DNA from: Tenebrio molitor
Taxonomy: Eukaryota > Arthropoda > Insecta > Coleoptera > Tenebrionidae
Assembly: GCF_963966145.1 (NCBI RefSeq)
Contig: NC_091049.1
Span: 2,790,001 to 2,854,000 of the forward strand
Length of the DNA: 64,000 bases
Reading direction: 5' to 3'
In this document: piece by piece, positions 10,451 through 21,364 of the stretch
How positions within the stretch are numbered: the stretch's first letter is position 1
Layout: each line of letters begins with the position of its first letter
The notes under the pieces: model-generated
The model's database searches: none
Told to the model about the DNA's origin: nothing
The model's input: only the letters and a program-made list of their open reading frames with translations
Translations under genes and position numbers: made by a program

Positions 10451-12690
10451 TAGGATATATTAATAACATAATTACATAAACATTTTTGTTTTATAATACA
10501 AAAATTTCCGATAATATTGCGGAATCTGGAAAAGTGCCCCGAATGCTTGCAGCGTTTCCACGTTGAATGGCAAGGGAAATCCTCTCGAAAAGGAATTTCT
10601 TTGATTTTGAATCGCCTGATTCCGCGATAAGTCGGTTTCCGATGACATTAATAAAATCGATGGCTTCTTTGCACCAAGGGCCTAAGGTTTCAAATGCTAA
10701 ACCTTTAAACACGTAGTTTGACGAAATGATTGAACTATATTTGCTATGTTTGCGTTTGCAAGCCATTTCAGCGGCAGAACCTGAGACTTCAGATGATTTC
10801 AATACGTAACTGTCTGCAAGTGTATCTACAACAGTAACGTCCCAAACCAAAGGTTGACCTTTAATCCACGGTACTAAAGTCATCCCATCTGGGCGTTTTC
10901 CGTCATCCCGAGACAGTCCGTTTGGTTCTAAAGTTGAATTCACATGAATTGAAGTTAAAGACCGGTTGATAATGGAATTAATTTCAGTGTGTCTTGAAAA
11001 TCTACCACTGCTTTTGAAACAACTTAGACCGTGGGTGCCAATTTCGTCAACTTTCGCATTGCATTTGCAAATATGAGGTGTACAAAGATTACAACCCAAT
11101 CTTAAACCAATACAGACTTGGAAGGAAGTGTTATCTAAAAGAGTACCAATATTAGGAGAAGGTATTGCATGTAACCAAGATCCTGATTCTCTGCATTGCA
11201 AAGCTTTAAAACGAGCCAAGTCTCTAGGTGAATTAAAGATTAAGTCATTGGCAATTATTCCTTTGATATTAATATTATCCCAATTCTTCTGAAATTGTGG
11301 GATTGTTGGTATTTCGTTCTCATTTGCTACACCCCAGACTGCTAAAGCTTCATCATAATGGTGAATATTAAGCTCATTATCCTTTGAGTTTAGTAATAAT
11401 GAAACAAGCTTTTTAACCCCATTAATTGAAGATAGGAAAGCAGGGAGGCAAATATCGGAAATGCGACGAATTCCCAGACCACCAAATCTAATCGGTAAAG
11501 TGGACTGACGCCATTGTAAATCAGTTAAACGTAAATTAAGTATTCTCTCTAAACAAGACTTTAAAGAAGAATCAATTGAATTAACATAATTAGAAAATTT
11601 CCATAATGGAGTTGTTCTTAATAAAAAATTAAATTTTGGTATAAAAAGACAGTTTTTGATTAAAGTATAAGCCACGTGTCTGTTAAGGAGTTCAGCTTTG
11701 TTTAAAAGATTTTCAACAGTAATTATAGTTTTTTCGACGGTGTTTTTGAAACCTTGGTCAAAGATTGGAGAGCCTAAAAGAGATAAACTTTCTCGGTCAC
11801 AGATTTTAATGCCTGGTGCTAAATTTTGAAATTCCTTTATGACTTTTAAATCTGTGTCTCCAGAACAGCAAAAGATCTCGCATTTGTTAAAGTTTAATTC
11901 AAGGCCAATTTCCTGAGATAAATTGATAACTTTCTTAAAGTCTGATAAAACTACTTCCGGGTAATCAGCTAAGGTTCCATCATCTAAATACCATATATTC
12001 ATTTGAGAATCCAAAGATAAAATAATTGGTTGAATGGCAAGACTAAAAATCATGGGACCGCAGGGATCTCCTTGCTGGGCTCCAACAGAAGAAGAAATTA
12101 AATGATTACCGAAAAATAAAGTTGAAGGATTTCTATAGCATTGATAAAGATAAGGGTACAGAAGTGGGGTATGACATTGGACTTCTTTCAGAATACAATC
12201 CCGTTCGACTGAGTTAAAGGCATTTTTGAAATCTAATTTAAGAAGAACTTTGCCACGGTTTTGATCGTTATTAACAAAGGTTCGTGTGGTATGAATTGCT
12301 GCTTCACATCCTAGTTTAGTTGCAACTCCGAGTTGGTGTGGAGATAAATACGAATTTACAATATTTCGACTTTGAAAACAGGCTAGCTTTGAGGTCAATC
12401 TTCGCAAACAGTTTCCGATAGCGATCGGTCTAAGTCCTCCATCTTTCTTGTTAAGGGCGCATAAAGACGCACCATACAATAAATGGCAGATTTCTGAAGG
12501 AAGTTGCCCAGATAATAAAAAATTGCACAGTTTGGTTAAAGCTCTTAGTGCCCTCTGACCTGCTTCACCCGCTGACAAAGATATGATATCTTTCAAGTAT
12601 TGTGGTCTCATGCCATCTAAACCTGGTGAAGAACCGGCAGGAAATGAATTGATAGCTTCTCGAACGTTTTTTTAGAATTGTTTTTTTTTT
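10450..12690 (-). mobile_element. LINE-B, 5'-truncated non-LTR retrotransposon with long open RT frame
   Basis: The open frame spans 10,491-12,611 (706 codons from the first ATG); in-frame coding continues upstream to a stop just 5' of AINSFPAGSSPGLDG, near 12,665. Domain order: RT with LLKLDFKNAFNSVERD and the AQQGDP motif, then YLDD as catalytic box; a Cys/His cluster (CNLC, CKC, GTHGLSC) near residue 510; then KRPDG...WDVTVVD, which resembles the PD-(D/E)XK restriction-like endonuclease of R2-type LINEs. No apurinic-type endonuclease is visible. An A-rich stretch on the minus strand precedes the 5' break. The frame has no stop over 2.1 kb, so the insertion may be fairly young. Confidence 0.8.
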
Positions 12691-12794
12691 AAATTTCTAA
12701 ATATCTACAAATAAAATCAAGTTCGTATAAAGGAAGAGTCCACTCTGCAACCCACTATTCAGTTCTTATGCAAAATTCCCACCCACTACGTTAC

Positions 12795-13401
12795 CGTAAC
12801 TTTAATTTTGCTTTGGAGCGTGTTCAACTCTTGCCTCAGCGTCTCAGTGAGCGCCGTCACCGCGTACTTGGTCGCGGAATACACATTCAATTTTGGCGCT
12901 TTGGGGGCCGCGTGTCCCGCGGTACTGTTGATGTGTATGACGTGACCTTGAATATCGTTGGTCCGCATCACTCCGATCGCCTCCCTTGTGGCGATGCACA
13001 GCGCCAAGACGTTCACGTCGAACTCTTTCTTCCACTTTTGAGTGTCACCTTCTGTCAACAATCCCTCTTTCATGTAGCCGGCGTTGTTGACTAAGACGTG
13101 GACAGGTCCTAAATTGTCTGCGATCCATCTGAAGGCTTTCAAGATGTCTTCTTCTCTGGTGATGTCGGCTTTGACGGCGTGGAGTTTGCCCTTCTTGCCT
13201 GAAAGTTGTCGGGAACGTTGCTCGATGAGTTCGACTCGACGGGCAACTCCCGCGACCTAAACCATGGCGAAGCGTTCTCGAGGGGGTACTTAGGATCGGA
13301 CCGTGTTCGACGAGGGTGTCGGCGATGGCGGCGCCGATGCCGGAGCTGGCACCGGTCACCACCGCCACTTTACCCGCCCACCGGTTCATGGACAGCACCA
13401 T
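12795..13401 (-). pseudogene. psiSDR-b, exons 1-2 of a diverged SDR
   Basis: Exon 1 (13,294-13,401) and exon 2 (12,795-13,256, 462 bp) keep open frames with TGASSGIG, VNNAG, Ser147 and the YSATK motif, so the protein part is well preserved. Two problems suggest a dead gene. The exon 1 donor reads ATC|CTAAGT where GTAAGT is expected. No exons 3-4 are found to the left, where LINE-B and its A/T-rich flank lie. Exon DNA is clearly more GC-rich than in neighbouring SDRs, and exon 2 begins VAGVARR rather than VVGxARR. It may be an older, separate lineage. A non-GT donor or a distant exon 3 cannot be ruled out without transcripts. Confidence 0.7.
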
Positions 13402-13901
13402 CGTGAACTGAGATGTACTATAGAATGCGCACAGTGTGGTGTATTTTTATCACTCTCTCAAGGTTACTGATAGTCTTCAATTAGTATAGTGAGATAAGCA
13501 CATTACTGAAGTAAAGTACGTTAATAGAGGCAAAACGTGTTAATTGAAGAAGAACCAGACGTGGTGTCTAAATCTTCTAACTAGAAAATTAATTGTTATC
13601 TATTTTGACACCGACCCCATCTCTAAATCTGTTTCAAAATAGAGATTATGAAGTGAATCATGTAATGCATACTTGTTTGTAGTTAATAGTTATATAATAT
13701 GAATGATAACTTATCAAGGTCATGTGATAAGAATTGTGTTTGTTTATTTTTAAGTGATTGCGATTTTTGTTACGTTTATTTTATTTGTAGCTTTTTGTAA
13801 CAAGTTTTGTATAGAATGTACACACTTTTATTCAGAAATGGTCATTTAAATCTAGTAGGAGGTTGGTACTGGCGCCATCTCTGATTGAACAGTCGTTGCT
13901 T
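13402..13901. other. Intergenic, SDR-4 3' flank
   Basis: No gene seen. It contains a copy of the spacer found at 2,810-2,930 (about 13,610-13,740). The stretch 13,826-13,895 matches the flank fused to psiSDR-a. Confidence 0.5.
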
Positions 13902-14810
13902 CTAATTAATTTCTCCAACTGGTTTGATTGTGAGCTCGTGGATCTACAAATTCCAAATAAGCCAAGATTTTGCAAACATTTCACTCACCTGGACGTGTTC
14001 CGGGGTTGACAGGGCGTAGACAACGCCATCTGCGATGTCTTCACTTTTCAGAATGGGCATCTTTTCCAACATAGCCTTCCTCTCAGGACTCTGAGTCTTA
14101 TTCAGAGTGGTCAACTCGCTCTCAACCAATCCGGGACTGACGCTCTGAAATCTAGATCTAGAGGAGTCCCATCAGAACACTAGCACTTACCGTGATCTTG
14201 ATTTTGCTACTCAGATGATTCAGTTCTTGCCTCAGGGTCTCCGTCAAGGCTGTAACAGCGTACTTGGAGGCTGGGTACACATTCACGTGTGCACCGCTGA
14301 ATACATTGTGTCCCAAGACACTGTTGATGTGGACGATGTGACCCTTGATGTTGTTGGCTTTCATGACCTTGACGGCTTCTCTGGTGGCAATGCACAAACC
14401 CAAGACGTTCAGATCCAGAACGGCCTTCCAGTCTTCGGTTTTACCTTCTGTCAAGTTGGTGGGTTTAGTAGTACCGGCGTTGTTGACGAGAATGTGAACC
14501 GGTCCCAAGTTCTTTGTGGTCCAGGCGAAGGTCTTCAAGATGTCTTCTTCTTTAGTGAAGTCGGCTTTGATCCCGTGGAGCTTCCCTTTCTTTCCGGATA
14601 GTTGCTTGGAATGTTCTTCGACGAGTTCAGAGCGACGGGCAGTACCCACCACCTAGAAAGAGTCGAGTTGGGTGAAGGGTGGAATCGTAGGGGTGGACTT
14701 ACGATCAAGCCGTGTTCGACTAGAGAGGCGGCGATGGCTTTGCCGATTCCTGAACTGGCACCTGTCACTATGGCAACTTTGCCTACCCATCTGTCCATCG
14801 AGAGAACCAT
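13902..14810 (-). CDS. SDR-4, DHRS11/farnesol dehydrogenase-like SDR
   Basis: Complete 255 aa SDR, duplicate of SDR-1. Exons: 14703-14810, 14191-14652, 13989-14144, 13902-13943 (TAG at 13902-13904). Donors are GTAAGT, GTAAGT and GTGAGT. TGASSGIG (16-23), ARR (41-43), NNAG (93-96), Asn118, Ser147 and YPASK (Tyr162, Lys166) are all present. The C-terminus is IHELTIKPVGEIN. SDR-1 and SDR-4 align at a constant offset of 14,100 bp through exon 2, with few differences. Expected to be an active cytosolic NADP(H) oxidoreductase. Confidence 0.92.
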
Positions 14811-15616
14811 CGTGTGTGTGGGTCGTACCGTGTTTGTAACAGTACTGAGAATAAACTAGATGAGAGATTCGTTTATTGGTGGAGAGATAAATGATGACGA
14901 TGCAAAAATTATTGCTGCGTCATAACTACTTGCAAATAAATGATATTGTGGTACCTACATTTATTTTTAAAGTAACAGTTTTTCGACGACGTAATTGGTG
15001 ACATTTGACTCCATTATCTCGTTCCAGCTTATTGTTCGTCGACCTTGACCGCTTGTGATCATTCTGTATTTCCGTTTTCTTTATTACTTAGTTGGTCATT
15101 CATAATCATAATGGAATGAGTAAAAGTCTCGCAATTTTTTTTTCTCGATACTTATACATTAACTAGTCTTGCTCACCCAATAATAATGTAATACTTACGT
15201 TCCGTGACGAGTCAAAGAAACTCTTAGTTGTGTTTTTATCCACAAATTGAATTGAGAATCTAGTGAGACGTAAGGTTCTCGATGATTGAGGCTCCAAATT
15301 AAAAGAGAGGACATTATCGACAAATGCCGTGAGTGTGACAAAGACAGAAGTATTCACAATTTTACGGGATGTTTGTATCGTGTCAAACAGATTAACTTGC
15401 ATAGACTCCAAATTAAGTGAGATGAAAATATTGTCGTTACCTTTTATAATCGAGAACCTTAGTGAGACGTTGTCATTGGCGCCATCTCTGAATAGCCGCC
15501 GCACCAACTGCGTTTTATCAGATTTAAAAAAAAATCACTTTCACAAACTCAATTTTGTTATATTAACGGGCAAAGAAGCTTGACAAGTAATTAAACAATT
15601 GAGAAACTTAAGCTTT
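14811..15616. other. Intergenic between SDR-4 and SDR-5
   Basis: Homologous to 716-1,346, with about 255 bp (15,220-15,470) absent from that copy. Open frames here (15,163-15,507) do not resemble any protein I know. No gene called. Confidence 0.5.
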
Positions 15617-16539
15617 TTACACTTTTTCTCCGACTGGTTTGATTGTGAGCTCGTGGATCTACAAATTGAAAATAAATTAAAAAATGACAAAAAACGCCCA
15701 CCTAGACTTACTTGGACATGTTCTGGGGTTGACAAGGCATAGACGACACAATCTGCGATATCTTCACCCTTTAAAATGGGCATCTGTGCTAGCATAGCTT
15801 TGACCTCAGGAGTATGAGTCTTGCGCTGAGTGGTCAACTCGCTTTCCACGAATCCGGGACTGACACTCTGCAATCTAAACTTAGAGAAGTCCCTCCAAAT
15901 GATTGAGACTTACCGTGACCTTGATTTTGCTACCGAGATGTGTTAGTTCTTGCCTCAGTGTTTCTGTCAAGGCCGTAACAGCGAACTTCGCAGCCGGGTA
16001 CACGTTCAGATGGGGTACGTTGGGTACTGTGTGTCCCGCAACGCTGTTGATGTGGATTATGTGGCCGTTGATGTTGTTGGCTTTCATGACCTTGACAGCT
16101 TCTCTGGTGGCAATGCATAAACCCAAGACGTTCAGATCCAAGGTGGCCTTCCAATCTTCGGTGCTGCCTTCTGTCAAAGTAGTGCGTTTGTGAGTACCGG
16201 CGTTGTTGATGAGGATATGGACAGGTCCTAGTTTCTTACTGGTCCACTCGAAGGCTTTCAATATGTCTTCTTCTTTAGTGACGTCAGCTTTGACCGCGTG
16301 GAGTTTCCCCTTCTTTCCAGACAGTTGTTTGGAATGTTCTTCGACGAGCTCAGAACGACGAGCTATGCCCACCACCTGGAATAAAATCAAGATGAAGAAG
16401 CTTTAAAGAGTTATGTCGTGGAAGATGTTACTATGAGGCCTTGTTCTACCAGGGAGGCGGCGATGGCTTTACCAATGCCAGAGCTTGCACCCGTGACGAT
16501 GGCTACTTGGCCCACCCATCTATCCATCGAGAGAACCAT
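15617..16539 (-). CDS. SDR-5, DHRS11/farnesol dehydrogenase-like SDR (mosaic)
   Basis: Complete 255 aa SDR. Exons: 16432-16539, 15914-16375, 15712-15867, 15617-15658. These lie exactly 14,270 bp from the SDR-2 exons. TGASSGIG, NNAG, Ser147 and Tyr162-P-A-A-Lys166 are present; Ser165 of the other copies is Ala here, but the catalytic Tyr and Lys remain. Exon 1 has Gln11 instead of Lys. The 3' flank and the start of exon 2 match SDR-2, while the second part of exon 2 and intron 2 match SDR-3 (THKRTTLTEG, WKATLDLN, GSKIKVT, shared silent sites). A conversion tract of about 15,870-16,230 explains this. Confidence 0.92.
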
Positions 16540-17432
16540 CGTGTGTGTAGGTCGTACCGTGTTTTCGAAAGTATTGACATTATAGTAGACGAAAGATGCG
16601 TTATCAGTGAACCGATAACAGATAATCATGAAATCAGAACGCTTGTTGTGTCACGATCGTTGATTTTTTGATCGATTTTGTTCCTAAAAACTCAAGTCAT
16701 CGATTTATTTGTCGTACTGCTGTTAGTACTGCAGCGGTAGTAAGTAGTGGAAGATATTGGTCTATCAGGCTAGAGACTTAGAAAAGTATTTAGAACCATA
16801 ATGAACTCGTTAAGGAAGACATAGTTGGAGGTACTGGTACTGGCGGTATTGATTGAACTCACAGGGGTGGGTTTTAGTGAATTCTGCGCTGAAAAAAGTA
16901 ATGAAAAACTAGATTTGCTTATAAATAAAAGGACTGAAGAGATTTTAGCTAGTATTAGAGAACATAAAGAGAGAATGAAATGCAAAATTGAAGCAAACAA
17001 TTTGAATGGGAGTGGTGTTTAGATTTTTTCAATAAAAAATTTGTTGTTATCAATTGATTTTTTTTACACTCTAAATCTGTTTCTAATTATAAATTTTGAA
17101 GTGAAGTAAATAAAATGTACGTGTTTGTTCGTCGTTATTCAATAAGAGTGATAACTTATCGAGGTCACTGAGACGAAATGTTTTTTTTTTATTTGAGCGA
17201 GTTTGCATTTGGTTATTCTTCTTATTTTTCTCTCCACCACACAACGGCACGGCAATTTTGCCGGAGTACATACACTATTACCGATATTACTATCAAGTAA
17301 TAGTGCAGTGCTAATCAACATAATTACCGGCGTCTCCCCTCCACATTTTAACTTTGTTGTGTTTTTATGTTATGTTCTGTCTGTGTCAATGTTAAGGAAC
17401 TTCCTCACGATATGACATGAGTATACTAATAT
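16540..17432. promoter_or_regulatory. SDR-5 upstream module and spacer
   Basis: Copy of 2,270-3,175, including the GATA-like words near 16,600-16,625 and the ATG-less open frame (about 16,825-17,022) followed by AATAAA. The TA at about 17,431 is the empty site of the element that occupies 3,176-4,622 in the other copy. Confidence 0.45.
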
Positions 17433-18200
17433 ACCTTTTCAACTACCAATGTGTTCCCTAAATTCAGAATTTTTAAATTTTTAAAAAGAGATTGCGGTAC
17501 TATTCCTGTTGCTGAAATTATAATAATATAATTCTAAACCAAAGATTTCTCATAGCAACGGAGAGCTCTAAATATGTATTAATTTTTGTATTATATGTCT
17601 GTGTTATATTGTGTGAATTTGGAACAGCTATATCTAAAAGATATGCTTGCTTTTGTTGTTTATTTAAAATAATAGTGTCTGGTCTGTTATGCTTAATATG
17701 AATGTCAGTTAAAACTGTTCGATCAAAATATAATTTGTAATTGTCATTTTCCAAACAACTTTGTGGTTTATAACTATATTGTGGTTGTGTATCCTTTAAT
17801 AAATTGAATTTAACAGCTAAATTCATGTGTATAATTTTTGCGAATATATCATGACGTTTCTTATATTCGATTTTAGCCAAAACGGTACAGGAAGAAATGA
17901 TGTGTTTAATTGTTTCCCCTTCAGTTCCGCAAATCCTACATTTATCAATTATCGATTGCAAACCGCATATGTGTTTTTTTTTCTAATTTTTTGTATTTAT
18001 AACACGGTCTTTTATTGCAAATATAAAACCCACCGTCTCAGGGTGAACATTTGACTTCTTAAGCCATGCATGAGAAGCCTGAATATTAATTTCTGGTTGT
18101 TCCAGTTCTTTAAAGTATCTCCCATGTAAAGACTTCTGTTTTATATTTGCTATATTGTCAGGTACTCGTATATTTGGCTCAACAATATCTGAAATTATAT

Positions 18201-18672
18201 TATCTGTAATAATATCACAAGAGAGTGAGAATAAATTGAAAATAATTCGACAGATTTTCGAAAACTTGTTTCCAGGCAATAGACACGAGAGCCCGGAGGG
18301 CTCGAGTGGCTATTGTCATCTGGCAACAAGTTTGAGAAACAATCTGGAGAATTATTTTCAATTGATTCTCACACTCGAGGGGTATTCGTAGGATTATTTT
18401 TTCATGAGTACAAAATCAGAAATACAAAAAAGAAATATATTATCGCACTGAATCGTTCTTCGTTCATGTTCAACAATTGATGACACTTACTGTCAAATTG
18501 AAAAATACGTTGTCACTAAAGAAAAATTGAAACAAAATACGAACTATAATTATTTTCACTTGGATAATGTACTTAGATTATTCTCACTATAATAATGATA
18601 CAATTGGACAGATTTGAACATGTGATCCAAAATGCTGATGAACTATTGGAAGTTATAAACATGAAAAAATAA
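18201..18672. mobile_element. Fold-back insertion in LINE-A copy 2
   Basis: About 470 bp absent from copy 1 (site near 5,725). A long hairpin runs about 18,218-18,380, with arms such as TTGAAAATAATTC and GAATTATTTTCAA. The apex is a small GC-rich palindrome, GAGCCCGGAGGGCTC. Non-coding. Confidence 0.7.
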
Positions 18673-18931
18673 TCACTTAAATTTAAAGGTGTGTAACCTT
18701 TATCGGCTGTAACCAAAGCATTAAAAAAGGTGTTATCACGAGCTCTATTGAGGAAATAATTTTTAAGTGAAGCAATTTGATTGTGTTGCAGTATTTCTAG
18801 ATTTGAAAAACAAACCCCTACCACCGTTTTCGCGTGGTAAATTAAATCTTTCCATAGCAGATTTGGGGTGATGTTTACTAAATTTGGTAAAAAGAATTCT
18901 GGTTTTAATGTTTATATTCTGTAAATTACTT

Positions 18932-19447
18932 TTTTGTAATTTGCTTCCATTTTGATTCTCTAATAGACAAATTAACGAACGCGACGTCATCATCTGGGAT
19001 GTCCTTATAGCCATTATTTCACGGAACATTTTACGAAAATTTTTAGGTTGGCAAAGCTTGATCCGTCATGCGTGTCAGTTTAAATTATAAAATGTGCAAA
19101 GAATTATTTATCAGGATTTATCAGGCAACAAATTTGCGACCGTATTTTTGGCAATTTCACGGCAATTTCCATATTATTGTTTTGTGACAGAATTTGCATA
19201 AAACAAAAGGCGACTTTGAAGACTTGATCAAATTTTCACTTTTAAAATTAAGACATTACCAACCGCCACAAAAATTCCTAAACCGAGGAAAGTAAACATT
19301 TTTGTTTAAAAATGGCTTAAAAACTCGTTTTATAAGACCTCGAAGCACTAATTCTTTAAAATAACTTGTGGCTCCGCCACTCGTTTTTTAATCTTGAATT
19401 CGTGCTTCAAGACTGGTCTTATGAAACTTGTCTTTCAATATACTATT
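18932..19447. mobile_element. Insertion with GC-tipped fold-back in LINE-A copy 2
   Basis: About 515 bp absent from copy 1 (site near 5,975). An inverted repeat at about 19,320-19,435 has arms around CGTTTTATAAGACC and GGTCTTATGAAACTTG, with a GC-rich apex (GTGGCTCCGCCAC). Non-coding. Confidence 0.6.
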
Positions 19448-19691
19448 GGACCATTTTATAACACCAAAAGAATAGGTCAGCAATGTAACAGCATATGTAT
19501 TAACTGCTTTAATTAAATTATTACCGTTTAATTTTGATTTTAAAAGAGATTTAATTATTAAATAAGTAAAGTTGCTTTTCTAAATTTTCTTTATAATTGA
19601 GTGTTGAATATGATTTGATTGATTAATACCAAAATATTTATAAAATTTTCCTTTATTTCAATTTTTAATGATTTCTCCTTCTTGAGTTATA

Positions 19692-20016
19692 TCGGGCCTT
19701 CAAATAAATTTATATTTAGAGTAGGCGTAGGCGACATTCTAATTCTGTTAACAGTGTAAAGATAATTTTTGTAGGTAACCAATTATTCTTCGGAGTTACA
19801 CAGGCTTCATAGTAAGCTTTTTCCCAATTTCATATTGTCATATTCCGTGGAGGAAGAATAGGGAGAATGCACTATAAAAATTAAAAATATTTTCTAACCT
19901 AATTTTATTTCGTTAAATGTCAGAAGTTTCTTGTGTCATTTTCTACGCTGGAAAAATATTGCAAACAATTGAATTTCCATAGGTTGCTCTAAATATAAAT
20001 TTATTAGAAGGTCCGT
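19692..20016. mobile_element. MITE family 1, copy a
   Basis: Short TA-flanked element. Its inverted ends contain CTTCAAATAAATTTATATT at the left and the complement ending in AGAAGGTCCGT at the right. Related to 25,205-25,477. It sits in LINE-A copy 2 at essentially the same TA where copy 1 carries the unrelated element 6,196-7,447. Confidence 0.7.
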
Positions 20017-20175
20017 TATATTCTAAATTTTCGTAATGACTGCGACATATTGATTGCGTTTTACACTAATCAATACCAAAACTCATCCCAATATCATTTG
20101 AAGGGAGGGGCACTTCGTCCACGTTGCGAGAAACTCTTGCTGGTGGAGTTTACAAAAAATCACAATATGTAGGTA

Positions 20176-21364
20176 CAGTTGGTTGCAAAAAAATCGGGAA
20201 ACGAAAACTTTTCTAATGTAAATTTGATTTTGTACATCTGTCAATTAATTGTCTACTTGACAATACCTATCAAATAATTTTAAAAAATGTCATTGAATTT
20301 TGACGTTAATTCTAAGCGGTATCGCGACAAAAGCGCGCCGCAAAAAGAGCGCGCGACAAAAGAGCGTGCGACATAAGAGCGCGGCGACATAAAAGCGCGG
20401 CGACATAAAAGCGCGGCGACATAAGAGCGCGACGACATAAGAGCGCGGCGACAAAAGAGCGTGACCACAAAAGAAGGTAAATACAGGGAGCGCGGCGACA
20501 TAAAAGCGCGGCGACATAAGAGCGCGACGACATAAGAGCGCGGCGACAAAAGAGCGTGACCACAAAAGAAGGTAAATACAGGTTGCCTTTGCCTTTGCCT
20601 TTCTTAAGGCAATAATTAATTTCCATATTGAAGGTTTTGAAGAAGTCAAACCTCGTGCAAATGAAGATTTTCCTTACCCTTTAGTTATACTAAGACTTGG
20701 CACGACCTTGACGCGACCTTGAAACACAACAAGAGAGAAAAAAAAGGCATTTGCACAAGGTTTAAATGGTGGGACACGAATGAAAATTTTCCTTACCCTT
20801 TAGTTATATGTACTAAGACTTGGCGCGACCTTGACGCGACCTTGAAACACAACAAGAGAGAAAAAAAAGGCATTTGCACAAGGTTTGAATGGTGGGACAC
20901 GATCTAGGAGGACGCCCTGAGGCTGTCTAGCCAGAAAAAACTCGAAAATTCCAGTCTTGTCACAGTGTTTATTTGTCTCACGCTATTTTGTCGCGGCGCT
21001 CTTTTGTCGCTGCGCTCTTTTGTCGCTGCGCTCTTTTGTGGCTGCGCTCATATTGCGGCTCTCTTTTGTCGCGCGCTCATTTGTCGCGTGCTCAAATGTC
21101 GTAGATTCGTTTGATACAAAAACTCGATAAGTTTGACACTAATAAATCAAAAAATCTATCAAATTTCAAAATTTGACAGTAGTATCAAAAATTGAACATT
21201 GCCTAGTGTAAACTTTTCTCTCATTTTGACCAATCAACGACTGAAAAATAGTCCCTATGCTATTCTACACTGCATACTTAAATGGAATGGACTGTAGGTA
21301 TGGAAACATTGTTAAAACGTGTCAATTTTATTCTGACAGTTTCCGTTTTTCTTGCAACCAACTG
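20176..21364. mobile_element. Inverted-repeat element carrying 16-bp GC-rich repeats
   Basis: Ends are inverted: ACAGTTGGTTGCAAAAAAAT at the left, and the complement TTGCAACCAACTGTA at the right. Flanks are TA, and the symmetry continues into GTAGG/CCTAC. Inside, GC-rich repeats of the type GCGGCGACATAAGA occur about 20,338-20,566 and, inverted and diverged, at about 20,980-21,105. Between them lies a direct duplication of about 110 bp (20,690-20,795 and 20,815-20,905). Open frames in this block only reflect the repeats. Confidence 0.7.
20338..20566. repeat. Tandem 16-bp GC-rich repeat
   Basis: About 16-bp units of the form GCGCGGCGACATAAGA repeat with small changes. A higher-order copy of roughly 90 bp, ending in GGTAAATACAGG, occurs twice (to about 20,488 and to about 20,582). 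Units are contiguous, with no unique spacers, so this is not a CRISPR array. Confidence 0.8.

Larger units (their letters stand above)
17433..20100 (-). mobile_element. LINE-A copy 2, degenerate non-LTR retrotransposon, interrupted
   Basis: Duplicate of LINE-A copy 1. The best frame (17,518-17,961) has a Cys/His knuckle, CRICGTEGETIKHIISSC, followed by NRPDTIILNKQQ and LLDIAVP. This arrangement resembles the C-terminal restriction-like endonuclease of LINEs. Further 5' are pieces with ASHAWLKKSNVHPETVGF (about 17,980-18,150) and ENGGRG (18,573-18,900). Three insertions absent from copy 1 split it: about 18,201-18,672, about 18,932-19,447 and 19,692-20,016. Homology stops near 20,100, so the RT core kept by copy 1 is missing here. 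Confidence 0.75.

Noticed and set aside
20338..20566. CRISPR-like array
   Set aside because: Units are contiguous, without unique spacers, and the genome is eukaryotic; it is a tandem repeat inside a transposon.
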